Shown here in pieces: positions 1-7,290 of a stretch of 35,941 nucleotides of DNA; positions within the stretch are counted from its first letter, which is position 1; each line of letters opens with the position of its first letter. The stretch covers positions 1 to 35,941 of the forward strand of contig CAMHMZ010000026.1 in the NCBI GenBank assembly GCA_946186375.1. Direction: 5' to 3'. Position numbers and translations under genes: made by a program. Below the pieces are notes generated by a model. That model did not search any database. It was not told the origin of the DNA and saw only the letters and a program-made list of their open reading frames with translations. Source of the DNA: an uncultured Clostridia bacterium (GTDB taxonomy: Bacteria > Bacillota > Clostridia > Oscillospirales > Oscillospiraceae).

Positions 1-54
1 CGCATCCGCTTGACGTGCGGGAGGTCACAAGTTCGAGTCTTGTATCGTCCACCA
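1..54 (+). tRNA. tRNA-Val(GAC), 5' part cut by window edge
   Basis: The 3' two thirds of a tRNA are visible. The anticodon stem is TCCGC/GCGGG around loop TTGACGT, giving anticodon GAC (Val). The T arm is ACAAG/CTTGT with loop TTCGAGT. The 3' acceptor strand is ATCGTCC followed by ACCA, with CCA encoded. The 5' acceptor strand and D arm lie outside the window. This is probably a host gene, because it has its own terminator and is the only plus-strand gene at this end. tRNA 3' ends are common phage integration sites, so it is the likely attachment site. Confidence 0.93.
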
Positions 55-58
55 CAAG

Positions 59-83
59 AACCACACCAAAAGGTGTGGTTTTT
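59..83 (+). terminator. intrinsic terminator of tRNA-Val
   Basis: A perfect stem CCACACC (61-67) / GGTGTGG (72-78) with loop AAAA is followed by five T (79-83). It begins five bases after the tRNA CCA end. An extra A-T pair on each side can extend the stem. Confidence 0.85.
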
Positions 84-104
84 GCTATTTTGGTGGACTT
101 TCCC

Positions 105-242
105 GCCGCTTGACAAATTCGTGATTTTTGGTACACGCACCCGGGCGGTTTCTCATCTTCTCGGCGATCTGTCAAGCGGCCTCAATCGCTCCATGGCGCA
201 TCATGGCATAAAATGGCATACTATTACCCTGCCTATTACCCT
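105..242. other. candidate prophage attachment region with integrase arm-type repeats
   Basis: No gene is seen between the tRNA terminator and the holin stop at 257. The stretch holds an 11-bp perfect inverted repeat, GCCGCTTGACA (105-115) and its complement (170-180). It also holds two close pairs of direct repeats: ATGGCATA (203-210, 213-220) and CTATTACCCT (221-230, 233-242). The core CCGCTTGAC also occurs in the tRNA anticodon arm (6-14). Short direct repeats beside a tRNA are typical arm-type sites of tyrosine integrases. That they serve this role here is inference, as no integrase gene is in the window. Confidence 0.5.
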
Positions 243-256
243 CTGCTCACAGGCCC

Positions 257-859
257 TTAGTCGATGCCCTTCAGATCCGCGATGATCTCCTGCTGCGTCG
301 GCTCCAGGGCGTCCTCCTTCGGCTCGTGCTTCCCGCGCACAGTCGCTGCCGTCATTCCCGCGGTCTGCTCCAGCTGCTCCACAGGGATCCCGCCTTCGGC
401 GACTTTCTCCTCCGTCTTCGTCTTCAGCACAGCGATGCCTTTTTTCATCCAGGGCGGGATCGGCGCGCCCAGCTTCCCGGCGTTCTCCAGGATGCTGCCG
501 AGCTCTGTGAAGAAGTACCACAGCGTCACAAGCAGCGTGAAGCACTGAGGCCAGGCGAAGTCTACCATGAAGGGCAGGCCGTCCACGTTCATGAGCGCGA
601 CCTGCACGCCGGCGTCGGCGAAGGCTGCCACGCCCACGGCAATGATCGTGCCGAGCTTGTGCCGCAGCCCTGCCCGCGCAATGTCGCTGGACCACTCTCC
701 GGCCGCCTTGGCGGCCAGGGAACCCGTCAGGTAGTCCACCAGCATGGCGATGACGAGAAGGGCCACAGCAATGCCCAGCCAGCCCAGCAGGGCGGTCAGA
801 AATCCAAGCGCGGCCACAAACATGGCCTTGATGTCTTGTGCGCGTTCCTGTGGTGTCAT
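257..859 (-). CDS. phage holin (phage_holin_4 / toxin-secretion holin family)
   Basis: The product is a 200-residue membrane protein expected to make the lesion in the cytoplasmic membrane that releases or activates the endolysin at lysis. Hydrophobic segments lie at about residues 13-45 (ending in the family-typical VDYLTG), 70-90 and 105-120. A charged, mainly soluble C-terminal tail follows from about 135. The ATG at 859 is preceded by AGGAGG with seven bases between; an upstream in-frame extension lacks a ribosome-binding site and is not homologous-looking. The gene follows the endolysin gene and is the last gene of the late operon, next to the attachment region. Confidence 0.85.
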   Translation of the reverse strand: MTPQERAQDIKAMFVAALGFLTALLGWLGIAVALLVIAMLVDYLTGSLAAKAAGEWSSDIARAGLRHKLGTIIAVGVAAFADAGVQVALMNVDGLPFMVDFAWPQCFTLLVTLWYFFTELGSILENAGKLGAPIPPWMKKGIAVLKTKTEEKVAEGGIPVEQLEQTAGMTAATVRGKHEPKEDALEPTQQEIIADLKGID

Positions 860-909
860 AATGATTCCTCCTGATTTATCATGATCATTGTAATGGTAAT
901 TGTAATGAC

Positions 910-1791
910 TTACGCCGGCCGCAGCGTCTTCCAGGTATTCGGCCCGCACACGCCGTCGACCGCGAGCCCCTGCTCCGTCTGGTAGCCTTTGAGGGCGGTT
1001 TCGGTTTCATCGCCGAAGACGCCGTCGATCACGCAGCCGTGCCCGCGGCAGGTCAGGCCTGTCTGCAGGTGCATGACGTCGCATCCGACCATCCCCCTGC
1101 AGAGACCCGGATCATCCTTGCCGCCCTTCGCGCCTCTCACCGGCCAGAACGGTGTCGTCGGCTTGTCCGGCTCCTTCGGCACTGCCTCCTGTCCTGAGGG
1201 GCCGGTGTCCGATTCGGACACATTTTCTGCATTTCCGGATCCCTGCGGCAGATCTGTCGAGTTGAGGTCCAGGCGGGCGGCCAGCTCCACTGCGGCGTCG
1301 TAGCGCTCCTGGATATTGTTGTAGGACGGCTGCTCATACTCCCGGCAGATCCGGTCGACCGCGTTCTTGAGTCCGTCCGGGCCCACCGTCTGAAGGTAAG
1401 ACCACAGGCTCTTATACTGGCCCTTGTGGGTCAGCTCCCAGATCGCAAAGCGCGCCTGCATGACGGCGCTGTCCAGCGGCAGCCCGGAGGATTTCCAGAA
1501 GTTGTACAGGTCCAGCTTCCGGCCTTCCCGGTTCCCGACAAAGTCCCAGAAAGTCCACTGTGCCAGGCCGAAGCCGATCTGGTCCCTTGCGAAGGCCATC
1601 TTCTGGATGGCCCCGCTGGTCACCTGGGCGACGTATTGGTGAGAGGGCAGCGCCGCAGCGGTGAGGTCTCCCTGTTTCCGGAACGGATCCAGCAGGCTCT
1701 CTTTCATCCAGTTGCCCATCATGGCCAGGGCGCCCGTCTCGGTCATCCCCGACTGCCGCAGCACGGCGTAAATGCTTTGAATGTCAGTCAT
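910..1791 (-). CDS. endolysin: phage tail-lysozyme-like domain plus peptidoglycan-binding domain
   Basis: This 293-residue protein should cleave host peptidoglycan at the end of infection. Residues about 4-175 resemble the Phage_lysozyme2 family: ALAMMGNWMKES with a candidate catalytic Glu at 31, and GFGLAQWT at 73-80. A polar linker of about 40 residues (175-215) follows. The C-terminal residues about 228-291 form a PG_binding_1 domain ending in VDGVCGPNTWKTL. The ATG at 1791 has GGAGG nine bases upstream; another ATG at 1797 is only three bases from it. The gene start overlaps the end of the small membrane protein gene. One of the six dispersed 17-bp palindromes (1205-1221) lies exactly in the linker, encoding SESDT. 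Confidence 0.9.
   Translation of the reverse strand: MTDIQSIYAVLRQSGMTETGALAMMGNWMKESLLDPFRKQGDLTAAALPSHQYVAQVTSGAIQKMAFARDQIGFGLAQWTFWDFVGNREGRKLDLYNFWKSSGLPLDSAVMQARFAIWELTHKGQYKSLWSYLQTVGPDGLKNAVDRICREYEQPSYNNIQERYDAAVELAARLDLNSTDLPQGSGNAENVSESDTGPSGQEAVPKEPDKPTTPFWPVRGAKGGKDDPGLCRGMVGCDVMHLQTGLTCRGHGCVIDGVFGDETETALKGYQTEQGLAVDGVCGPNTWKTLRPA
1205..1221 (+). promoter_or_regulatory. dispersed 17-bp palindrome, copy 1
   Basis: The sequence is GTGTCCGATTCGGACAC, an 8-1-8 perfect palindrome with central T on the plus strand. It is identical to copy 2. It lies inside the endolysin gene, in the linker between the two protein domains. Confidence 0.75.
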
Positions 1792-1999
1792 ACACATCGT
1801 CCTCCAGCAGGCCGCTGTACCGCTTGCCGTCATCGTGCAGCGCCTCGATGGTTTCTTCCCTCTCCGGATCCGGCGGGGCTTCCCTCCCCCGGCGCTCCTC
1901 CGCCCGGGAGATCTGGCTGGAGAGGATCAGCGCGGCATAGCAGCCCACGATCGCCACCACGGCGATCAGGCAGACGGCGGTGATCACACAGGTCCTCAT
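1784..1999 (-). CDS. small lysis-module membrane protein (possible lipoprotein)
   Basis: The 71-residue product has a hydrophobic stretch at about residues 4-26 followed by a charged tail rich in Glu, Asp and Arg. IVGC at about 17-20 fits a lipobox, so it could be a lipoprotein or a single-span membrane protein. I do not recognise a family. It lies between XkdX and the endolysin; its start forms an ATGA overlap with the XkdX stop and its end overlaps the endolysin start, suggesting translational coupling within the lysis cassette. A spanin-like or holin-modulating role is conceivable, but nothing in the sequence proves it. Confidence 0.7.
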   Translation of the reverse strand: MRTCVITAVCLIAVVAIVGCYAALILSSQISRAEERRGREAPPDPEREETIEALHDDGKRYSGLLEDDVYD

Positions 2000-2169
2000 G
2001 TGTCCTCATCCTCCGGGGCATAGTCCTGGCCGGTGATCTGTTTAAATTCCTCGGCCGTGATGCCGGTCTTCGGCACGCCGACCACAGCCCGCAGGCGTTC
2101 GATGTCCCACAGGCCCTGCTCATAATACCGCTTGAACTTGAGATAGTTCTTGCTGTGGATTGCCGCCAT
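1996..2169 (-). CDS. xkdX: XkdX family phage protein
   Basis: This 57-residue protein matches the XkdX pattern: LKFKRYYEQGLWDIERL, then GITAEEFKQITGQDY near the C terminus. XkdX proteins are small, of unknown function, and typically lie between tail-fibre and lysis genes in Firmicutes phages, as here. The ATG at 2169 is preceded by GGAGG. The stop overlaps the next start as ATGA at 1996-1999. Confidence 0.85.
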   Translation of the reverse strand: MAAIHSKNYLKFKRYYEQGLWDIERLRAVVGVPKTGITAEEFKQITGQDYAPEDEDT

Positions 2170-2172
2170 TGT

Positions 2173-2523
2173 TTACACCTCCAGTTCGATCCCGGACACG
2201 GCCGCGATATATTCCACATCGGCCTGCAGCTGCGCCAGGGTTTTCTGCTTCTCTGGTTTCCAGTCTCCGACGTACTCATACCAGGCCTCGAAGTCCTCGG
2301 CCACCTCTTCTGCGTCCGGCGCTTCGCTGTCGGCGCATTCCATGTACGCCTCGTTGCACTCCCAGTGCGTCTCCGTCACCCGGACGGTCGCGTTCCCGCT
2401 GATGGTCTCGGTTTCCTCTGAGACCTCGCGGTGCCCGGACCGCAGGTAGATCTGCGCGATCCCATTCCGGATGGCGATCTCGATGTCTGTCTGCCTCTCG
2501 GCAGATTTGCTTACGCAGCGCAT
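2173..2523 (-). CDS. small tail-associated hypothetical protein
   Basis: The 116-residue product is acidic. Its C-terminal part, with TLAQLQADVEYIAAVSGIEL, resembles the end of small proteins that sit just before XkdX in many Firmicutes phages and carry a short coiled coil. The N-terminal half is rich in beta-type residues and has no recognised motif. It overlaps the end of the DGR reverse transcriptase gene by 13 bases. AAGGAGG lies upstream of the ATG at 2523. Function is unknown; position suggests a tail-tip or fibre accessory protein. Confidence 0.75.
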   Translation of the reverse strand: MRCVSKSAERQTDIEIAIRNGIAQIYLRSGHREVSEETETISGNATVRVTETHWECNEAYMECADSEAPDAEEVAEDFEAWYEYVGDWKPEKQKTLAQLQADVEYIAAVSGIELEV

Positions 2524-3677
2524 AGCATTTCCCTCCTTGCTTCTTTCGCTGTCAAAATGGATGCTTTTACCTGGATGCTGTGGATATTGACGGTCAGCCT
2601 TTCCGGCGTCCTGAAGCTCTTGATCCTCGCGGCTTTGAAGAAACCGTAATAAGCCGACACCCGTCGCTGAGTTTTCGGGCGGTCGTCTCCCTTTGCCGAT
2701 CGCACAAACGCGCGGCGCGCCCGGAGGAAGACTCTCCCGCGCACCTTGATCCTGCCCGCTGCCGTGACCACATAGCCCATCATGTCGATGCTGCAGTCTT
2801 TATGTCTGCGGATGTGCCAGCCGGGCTTCACGTCCAGCCCGAAGCTTTGCTTCAGGAAGCGGATGAGCTTCCGCACGGCCATCAGCAGGTTGCGCCGGTC
2901 TTTGCCGGCCAGCATGATGTCGTCCATGTAGAACAGGGCGCAGCTTACGAGCTTGACCCTCTTTCCTCTGCGCTCCTTGTGCAGGCCCATGACGTATCGA
3001 TAGGCATAGCTCATGAAATAGTTGCAGAGGAACTGGCTCAGCAGGCTCCCGATCACGAGTCCCTCGCCGTGCATCCGGAGAAGCGAGTCCACAAACCACA
3101 GCAGGCGCTCATTCTTGCCGATGTCCCGGCGCAGCCACTTCATGGCCGTCTTCCGGCTCAGGCTGCGGAAACATTGCCGCACGTCCAGTTTGGTGAAGTA
3201 CGGCGTCAGGCCCTGCTGCGTCCACTTCCGGATCTGCTTCACGCCCTTCAGCTGGCCCTTGCCCTTGATGCTGGCGTATTGATGGGCCTCGTATTTCTTC
3301 TCCCACAGCTCGTGCATGCAGCCGACCGCCACATGCTCCATCAGCTGCTGCATCACGGACTCGATGCCGATGATGCGGGTCTTCTTGCTGAGCCCGTCCG
3401 TGCGGCTCTCGTAGCGGATCGGTGCCAGCATCAGATCGCCGCCGCGGATCCTCGCCGCGATGTCCAGCGCGATCAGGTGCACCGCTGTTGCCAGCTCCGG
3501 ATACAGGCCGAGCGCCTGGTGCGCCCGTTGCCGGATCTCCTTGCCGCTGAGCGTGCAGTATTGTGCTGTAAACTCGGAGTAATCCTTCCGCTTCAGCTTT
3601 GGCTGCAGCGCCTGATAGATCAGCGGCTCAATGGTTTTCGCGTCGGAGGGGTCGACGTTTCTGCACCATGTTTTCAT
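2511..3677 (-). CDS. DGR-type reverse transcriptase
   Basis: This 388-residue reverse transcriptase is the engine of a diversity-generating retroelement. It makes an error-prone cDNA from the template repeat (TR) RNA, which then replaces the variable repeat (VR) of the tail-fibre gene. Seen: motif A LDVRQCF with Asp165; motif C FYMDDIML with Asp252 and Asp253; and IGSLLSQ at 209-215, the (I/V)GxxxSQ form that marks DGR and related enzymes rather than retroviral ones. There is no maturase, integrase or RNase H domain, and the length fits the family. A GGAGGGGAG element precedes the ATG at 3677. The gene lies 250 bases downstream of the TR and is followed directly by late genes. Confidence 0.96.
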   Translation of the reverse strand: MKTWCRNVDPSDAKTIEPLIYQALQPKLKRKDYSEFTAQYCTLSGKEIRQRAHQALGLYPELATAVHLIALDIAARIRGGDLMLAPIRYESRTDGLSKKTRIIGIESVMQQLMEHVAVGCMHELWEKKYEAHQYASIKGKGQLKGVKQIRKWTQQGLTPYFTKLDVRQCFRSLSRKTAMKWLRRDIGKNERLLWFVDSLLRMHGEGLVIGSLLSQFLCNYFMSYAYRYVMGLHKERRGKRVKLVSCALFYMDDIMLAGKDRRNLLMAVRKLIRFLKQSFGLDVKPGWHIRRHKDCSIDMMGYVVTAAGRIKVRGRVFLRARRAFVRSAKGDDRPKTQRRVSAYYGFFKAARIKSFRTPERLTVNIHSIQVKASILTAKEARREMLCAA

Positions 3678-3927
3678 CGCTCCCCTCCGTTTCTGTCTTT
3701 TTGAATCTCAGGGCCTTTCGGCTTTGTTCTACTAAGCCCGCGAGCAGGCTTCGCTCCCTGCTCGCCCAGTCCCTCGCGGGATTTACCGGGCGGCTTCCCG
3801 CCCGACAGGAGCAGCTTCAAATCTCAGAGCTGTCCAGGTGCCGGTACGACACATTTTCGCCGCAGCGCGGGAAAGATCATGCTTTGGGCTTGCGCCCCTC
3901 AGTGTGTGTCATTCAACTTTTCAAAAA
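3678..3927 (-). ncRNA. structured spacer between TR and reverse transcriptase (DGR RNA)
   Basis: No open frame is seen here on the coding strand. In studied DGRs, RNA downstream of the TR folds and primes cDNA synthesis. This stretch is suited to that: a perfect 9-bp stem GCGAGCAGG (3740-3748) / CCTGCTCGC (3757-3765), and a 7-bp stem CGGGCGG (3787-3793) / CCGCCCG (3798-3804) with a four-base loop. A competing pairing CCCGCGAG / CTCGCGGG flanks the first stem. The RNA's ends are not defined by sequence alone. Confidence 0.6.
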
Positions 3928-4034
3928 TCCGCCCGCCGATGTTCCAGTTCGCGTTCCCGAGCCCGTTGTTGCCGTTGCCGCAGGAGAGGCCAGCGTTCGT
4001 CAGACCGTTGTTCAGGTTGCCGAAGCGCAGCCAC
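3928..4034 (-). repeat. DGR template repeat (TR)
   Basis: This 107-base copy aligns without gaps to the VR, offset by 249. All 16 mismatches are at template A (T on the plus strand); the other 91 positions match, including 7 unchanged A. Read in the VR frame it carries ten AAC codons, all altered in the VR. AAC mutated at its two A never gives a stop codon. The shared CGGCGGGCGG near the 3' end is the expected GC-rich initiation-of-homing element. Confidence 0.97.
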
Positions 4035-4068
4035 CACAGGCCACCAGCGGATGCATGATCAATCCCTG

Positions 4069-4086
4069 CCCGGCCTGATGGCCGGG
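4069..4086 (-). other. hairpin upstream of TR
   Basis: CCCGGCC (4069-4075) and GGCCGGG (4080-4086) can pair around a four-base loop. There is no T run on either side, so it is not a terminator. It lies 35 bases before the TR on the transcribed strand and may be part of the DGR RNA. Confidence 0.5.
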
Positions 4087-4099
4087 ACTTTATGGTATT

Positions 4100-4117
4100 A
4101 GGGGACGTTCGTCCCCT
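4100..4117 (-). other. candidate DGR cruciform hairpin downstream of VR
   Basis: On the coding strand AGGGGAC - GAAC - GTCCCCT gives a 7-bp stem and a four-base loop, just past the fibre stop codon and about 60 bases beyond the VR. In the Bordetella phage DGR a short GC-rich hairpin with a tetraloop downstream of VR promotes homing. No T run follows, which argues against a terminator. Confidence 0.55.
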
Positions 4118-4132
4118 CTTTCAGTCGTCCGC

Positions 4133-6850
4133 TTAGGCGGCCGCCTGAAATTCACCCCTGTTACCGGTGAGCGAAAGCCGCCCGCCGAAGGACCAGTACG
4201 CGACCCCGAGCCCGGTGTAGCCGCAGCCGCAGGAGAGGCCAGCGTACGTCAGACCGGTGACCAGGTCGCCGAAGCGCAGCCACTCGCGGAGGCCGGTTGC
4301 GGTGTTCGCCTCCTCATAGAAACCGTCTCTGGTCCCGGTGCTGGAGCTGCCGCCGACCACGGACGGGATCAGGACCTCCGGCAGATCCGGGTCGATCCCC
4401 ATCCGCTTGCCCCAGGTCCATCCGGCGGACGCCGGTCTTGGCACGCCATAAGCGCAGGTGATGTAATCGGACGTGACGGAGGTCGAGAGCTTCGTGGCGT
4501 CCCGGCAGACGTTGGCCACCTGGCACTTCACACCGTCGATCTCCTCGAAGCTCAGGATCGTGTCGCCCATGGCCTCGTAATAGCCGAGCATATACTCGAC
4601 TCCCTGGAGCTTGACCGGGAACTTCGGCGAGTTCGGATTAATGCCGCCGTCGTTGCCCAGGACGTCGTCCGTGCTGCCCGTCTCCCACGCGATGGTACTG
4701 AGCCAGAGTTCCGTAGTCGTGTCGAAGGTCGTCCCGCCGTTGTCCACGTAGACCGCGCCGTAGCTCACGCCGTCGATCTCCACGGTCTCGATCAGGGTAA
4801 TCTTGCAGCGGTCGACGACATTTGAGGCTGCGCGTTTGGACGCTGCCAGCACCACCGAGCTGCCGATCTCAAGGTTCGCTGCCTGGGCCGGCGTCAGGAG
4901 AATACGCTCCACACCGGTCTCGGCCAGCGCCGGCTGATACTCGTAGTTGTAGTTGCAGCAGCCCTGCAGGACGCGGTCGCTGTCGAGCCGCGCGTATTTG
5001 AGCCACAGCATGATTTTCAGGAAGAAATCGTCCGCGCTGGTCGCGCCGCAGTACCGGGTGCCCCAGGCGGTGCGGATCCCGCTGAGCTGCGAATTGTGGC
5101 TCACGTTCCAGATCTTGGACTTGACGCTGCTGCAGCAGGTCCAGCCTTCACCGAAGTTGTATTTGCCGTGGACCATCCAGCTGCGCACGGTGCCGTCCAG
5201 ATCCACGCTTCCGGGGAAGGGCACGTACCCTTCCGTGTCGGCCTGATCCGTGTAGTCGATGCCCCAGCCGCTGGAGTTGTCAATCATTTTGATCCAGCCG
5301 GTCATTTGGAGGACGCCGACAATCTTCGTAGCGTTATACCGTTCGAAGGCCGGGCCGCAGTCGTCGATGTCCACCGCCGTGATGTGCGGTTTACCGTCTG
5401 TGTCCAGATAGACGTTGCAGTCGATCGGTGTGAACAGTGGGACGCTGGCGTAATCGTCCTGGCCGGCCACGGTGCGCGTGCTGGGCGTGCAGCTCATGCC
5501 GATGTTGTCGCCGATGCGCGTGCCGTCTGAATTCATGGACTGGCCTTCCACCGGCAGATCAAAGATCGTGCCGCCGGTCCACCCGGTTCTGCTGAGGGTG
5601 TACCACCGGTCCAGGAGCGCGGTGATGTCCACCATGGCGCTGACGCCGTTGGCCAGCAGGAAGGACTTGAATACGGTCTTATAGGGCACGCCGCTTTCCA
5701 GCATCATGCGGTACATGTCGTCTCCGGTTGCGGTGAGGATGCTGTAGATGTGGTTGATGTCGCCGGTGATGACCTTGTTCTGCACCGGGTTTTCGCTTTC
5801 GGTGTCCAGGGCGGCGTCGACGGTCAGGTGCGCCGCGGCCGCTTCCGCGGCCTCCTTCGCCTGGACTGCCTCGTTCTTCGCGGCGACGGCGTCGTCCTTG
5901 GCGGTTCCGGCTGCGGCTGCGCTCTGCGCTGCGGCGTCGGCCTGCGCTTTTGCGTTTGCCGTCTGCGTGGCACCTTCCTGCTGGACAGCAGCAACGGCGG
6001 TGTCTTTCGCGGCGTTCACATTCCCGACTGCAGCAGTACCGGCGTTCTGGACGTTCCCGACCTGAGTAGTTCCGGCTGAATTAACAGCCTGAACCTGGGT
6101 GGTACCGGCGCCGTTTACCGTCTGCACCGCGCTGTCTCTTGCAGCGACGATCGAAGCTGTGGCCCCATCCACAAGGCTCTGTGCGTCTCTTTTTGCCTGT
6201 TCCGCTCCGGCCTGCGCCGTCTCGGCCTTGCCCTGCGCGGTCTCAGCAGCGGTTTTGGCTGTTCCGGCCGCTGTTGCGGACCCCGCAGCCGCTGTTGCGG
6301 AGGATCCGGCCTGACCGGCGAAATATGCGGCGTTGTTCTGGTAGTACGGGGATTCCTCACCGACCGCCTCCCCGCCTTGGGTGCCGACAGCGTAGCCCTC
6401 GGCCTTGAGCGCCTGAGCCTCCGCGTCCTCCGCGCTCTGCTCGGCCTCCTCGACGCCCTCGTTGAGCGCCTCGATCAGCTGGTCAATGACGCTCTGCTGC
6501 ACATCGTTCGGCGTATAGTTTGTCGGCTTTGAACGCTGCAGGACAGGGACCTCGGCCACGTACTCCGTTCCGCTGTCGCCTTCGCCGTCCGAAAGCACCA
6601 CGAAGGCATAGACCGGCTTCCCGCTCAGGAAATACTCGTCCGGGATCCCGATGCTGGCCGATGTGGCGAGCTGGGGCTTTGTGTAGTCGCGGGTTTTCTC
6701 GTTTCCGAAGTCAACCCGGAAGTTGGCCGGCAGTTCCAGGCCCTCAAGCTGTAGCACCTGGCCGGTTGAGTATTGCCAGACCGGGGCGGTGGTTATGACT
6801 CTTCCGCCGGAGAAGTCGGCAATGGTAATTCTGTATGCGGTTTCTGACAT
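4133..6850 (-). CDS. DGR target: long tail fibre / receptor-binding protein with variable C terminus
   Basis: The product is about 905 residues. The N-terminal 110 or so form a beta-rich domain likely to anchor on the tail tip. Residues about 130-345 are Ala-rich and predicted helical, with repeated NSAGTTQV / NAGTAAVGNV units: a trimeric shaft-like region. The rest ends in the variable region in a context typical of DGR C-type-lectin folds: LREWLRFGDL then GLSCGCGY and WSFGGRLSL. Ten Asn codons of the TR have become D, V, T, Y, C, Y, T, V, Y and S here. The ATG at 6850 follows AGGAGG by nine bases; an in-frame TTG at 6853 is the alternative. Confidence 0.93.
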   Translation of the reverse strand: MSETAYRITIADFSGGRVITTAPVWQYSTGQVLQLEGLELPANFRVDFGNEKTRDYTKPQLATSASIGIPDEYFLSGKPVYAFVVLSDGEGDSGTEYVAEVPVLQRSKPTNYTPNDVQQSVIDQLIEALNEGVEEAEQSAEDAEAQALKAEGYAVGTQGGEAVGEESPYYQNNAAYFAGQAGSSATAAAGSATAAGTAKTAAETAQGKAETAQAGAEQAKRDAQSLVDGATASIVAARDSAVQTVNGAGTTQVQAVNSAGTTQVGNVQNAGTAAVGNVNAAKDTAVAAVQQEGATQTANAKAQADAAAQSAAAAGTAKDDAVAAKNEAVQAKEAAEAAAAHLTVDAALDTESENPVQNKVITGDINHIYSILTATGDDMYRMMLESGVPYKTVFKSFLLANGVSAMVDITALLDRWYTLSRTGWTGGTIFDLPVEGQSMNSDGTRIGDNIGMSCTPSTRTVAGQDDYASVPLFTPIDCNVYLDTDGKPHITAVDIDDCGPAFERYNATKIVGVLQMTGWIKMIDNSSGWGIDYTDQADTEGYVPFPGSVDLDGTVRSWMVHGKYNFGEGWTCCSSVKSKIWNVSHNSQLSGIRTAWGTRYCGATSADDFFLKIMLWLKYARLDSDRVLQGCCNYNYEYQPALAETGVERILLTPAQAANLEIGSSVVLAASKRAASNVVDRCKITLIETVEIDGVSYGAVYVDNGGTTFDTTTELWLSTIAWETGSTDDVLGNDGGINPNSPKFPVKLQGVEYMLGYYEAMGDTILSFEEIDGVKCQVANVCRDATKLSTSVTSDYITCAYGVPRPASAGWTWGKRMGIDPDLPEVLIPSVVGGSSSTGTRDGFYEEANTATGLREWLRFGDLVTGLTYAGLSCGCGYTGLGVAYWSFGGRLSLTGNRGEFQAAA
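4177..4283 (-). repeat. DGR variable repeat (VR)
   Basis: This 107-base segment lies near the 3' end of the fibre gene and is paired with the TR at 3928-4034. It differs only at template adenines: 16 of the 23 template A are changed, to G, C or T. It encodes the stretch from the conserved LRFG to GGRL. Beyond 4283 and below 4177 the similarity stops. Confidence 0.97.
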
Positions 6851-6870
6851 CAATCAGGCCCTCCTTTGCC

Positions 6871-6887
6871 GTGTCCGATTCGGACAC
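6871..6887 (+). promoter_or_regulatory. dispersed 17-bp palindrome, copy 2
   Basis: GTGTCCGATTCGGACAC, identical to copy 1. It is in the short gap between the 126-residue tail protein gene and the fibre gene, just upstream of the fibre ribosome-binding site on the transcribed strand. Confidence 0.8.
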
Positions 6888-6899
6888 AATTTTGCGTTT

Positions 6900-7280
6900 T
6901 TAGATTTCCACCAGAGCGAAGCTGACGCCGGACCAGACAGTCTGGCTTGTACCCGGCTTTATCCTCTTTACGCCCGCTGCCCAGCTGGCGCAGTATGCGC
7001 TGATCGTGATATAGCCGTCCTCCGGATCCTCATAGGACACGGTCATAGCGCCGGAGCTGAGACATCCAAGCACGACATGACTTTCCGCGCTGGTCAGCTC
7101 CCTGCAGACGATGTCGATCCGGTGCTTCTCTGCGACGACATCGAGGATGGCCGTTCCGTTCAGCGTTCGGCCGGCGTTTGGGCCGTTTACGACGTATTTG
7201 GAAGGCTTCAGGCCCTCGTCCATTTTGACATACGGCGCGAGATCTGTGCCGTCTATCGTAAATCCTCCGTAGATAGCCAT
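6900..7280 (-). CDS. tail protein of unknown function (DUF6711-like)
   Basis: This 126-residue protein has a central VNGPNAGRTLNGT motif and a later YEDPEDGYITISAYC. That pattern resembles small phage proteins of the DUF6711 type that lie among tail-tip genes and are predicted to be beta-rich. Two ATG codons are adjacent; the second (7280) has GGAGG five bases upstream and is preferred over 7283. It lies between the large tail protein and the fibre gene, so a tail-tip connector role is plausible. The family call is from memory of the pattern, not a search. Confidence 0.75.
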   Translation of the reverse strand: MAIYGGFTIDGTDLAPYVKMDEGLKPSKYVVNGPNAGRTLNGTAILDVVAEKHRIDIVCRELTSAESHVVLGCLSSGAMTVSYEDPEDGYITISAYCASWAAGVKRIKPGTSQTVWSGVSFALVEI

Positions 7281-7290
7281 CATATCCTCC

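Noticed and set aside
1784..1999. Inner-membrane spanin gene
   Set aside because: No overlapping outer spanin is present and the host looks Gram-positive; kept as a small membrane protein of unknown role.
2580..3704. Long plus-strand open frame antisense to the reverse transcriptase
   Set aside because: It mirrors the minus-strand gene in a GC-rich genome, has no ribosome-binding site and no recognisable protein motif. Several other long plus-strand frames (for example 14183-15697, 31645-33102, 20612-21514, 22399-23496) were rejected for the same reason.
4100..4117. Terminator of the fibre gene
   Set aside because: No T run follows on the transcribed strand; a DGR homing hairpin fits better.
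5763..6460. Collagen-like domain in the fibre
   Set aside because: The repeats are Ala-rich and helical, without Gly-X-Y periodicity.
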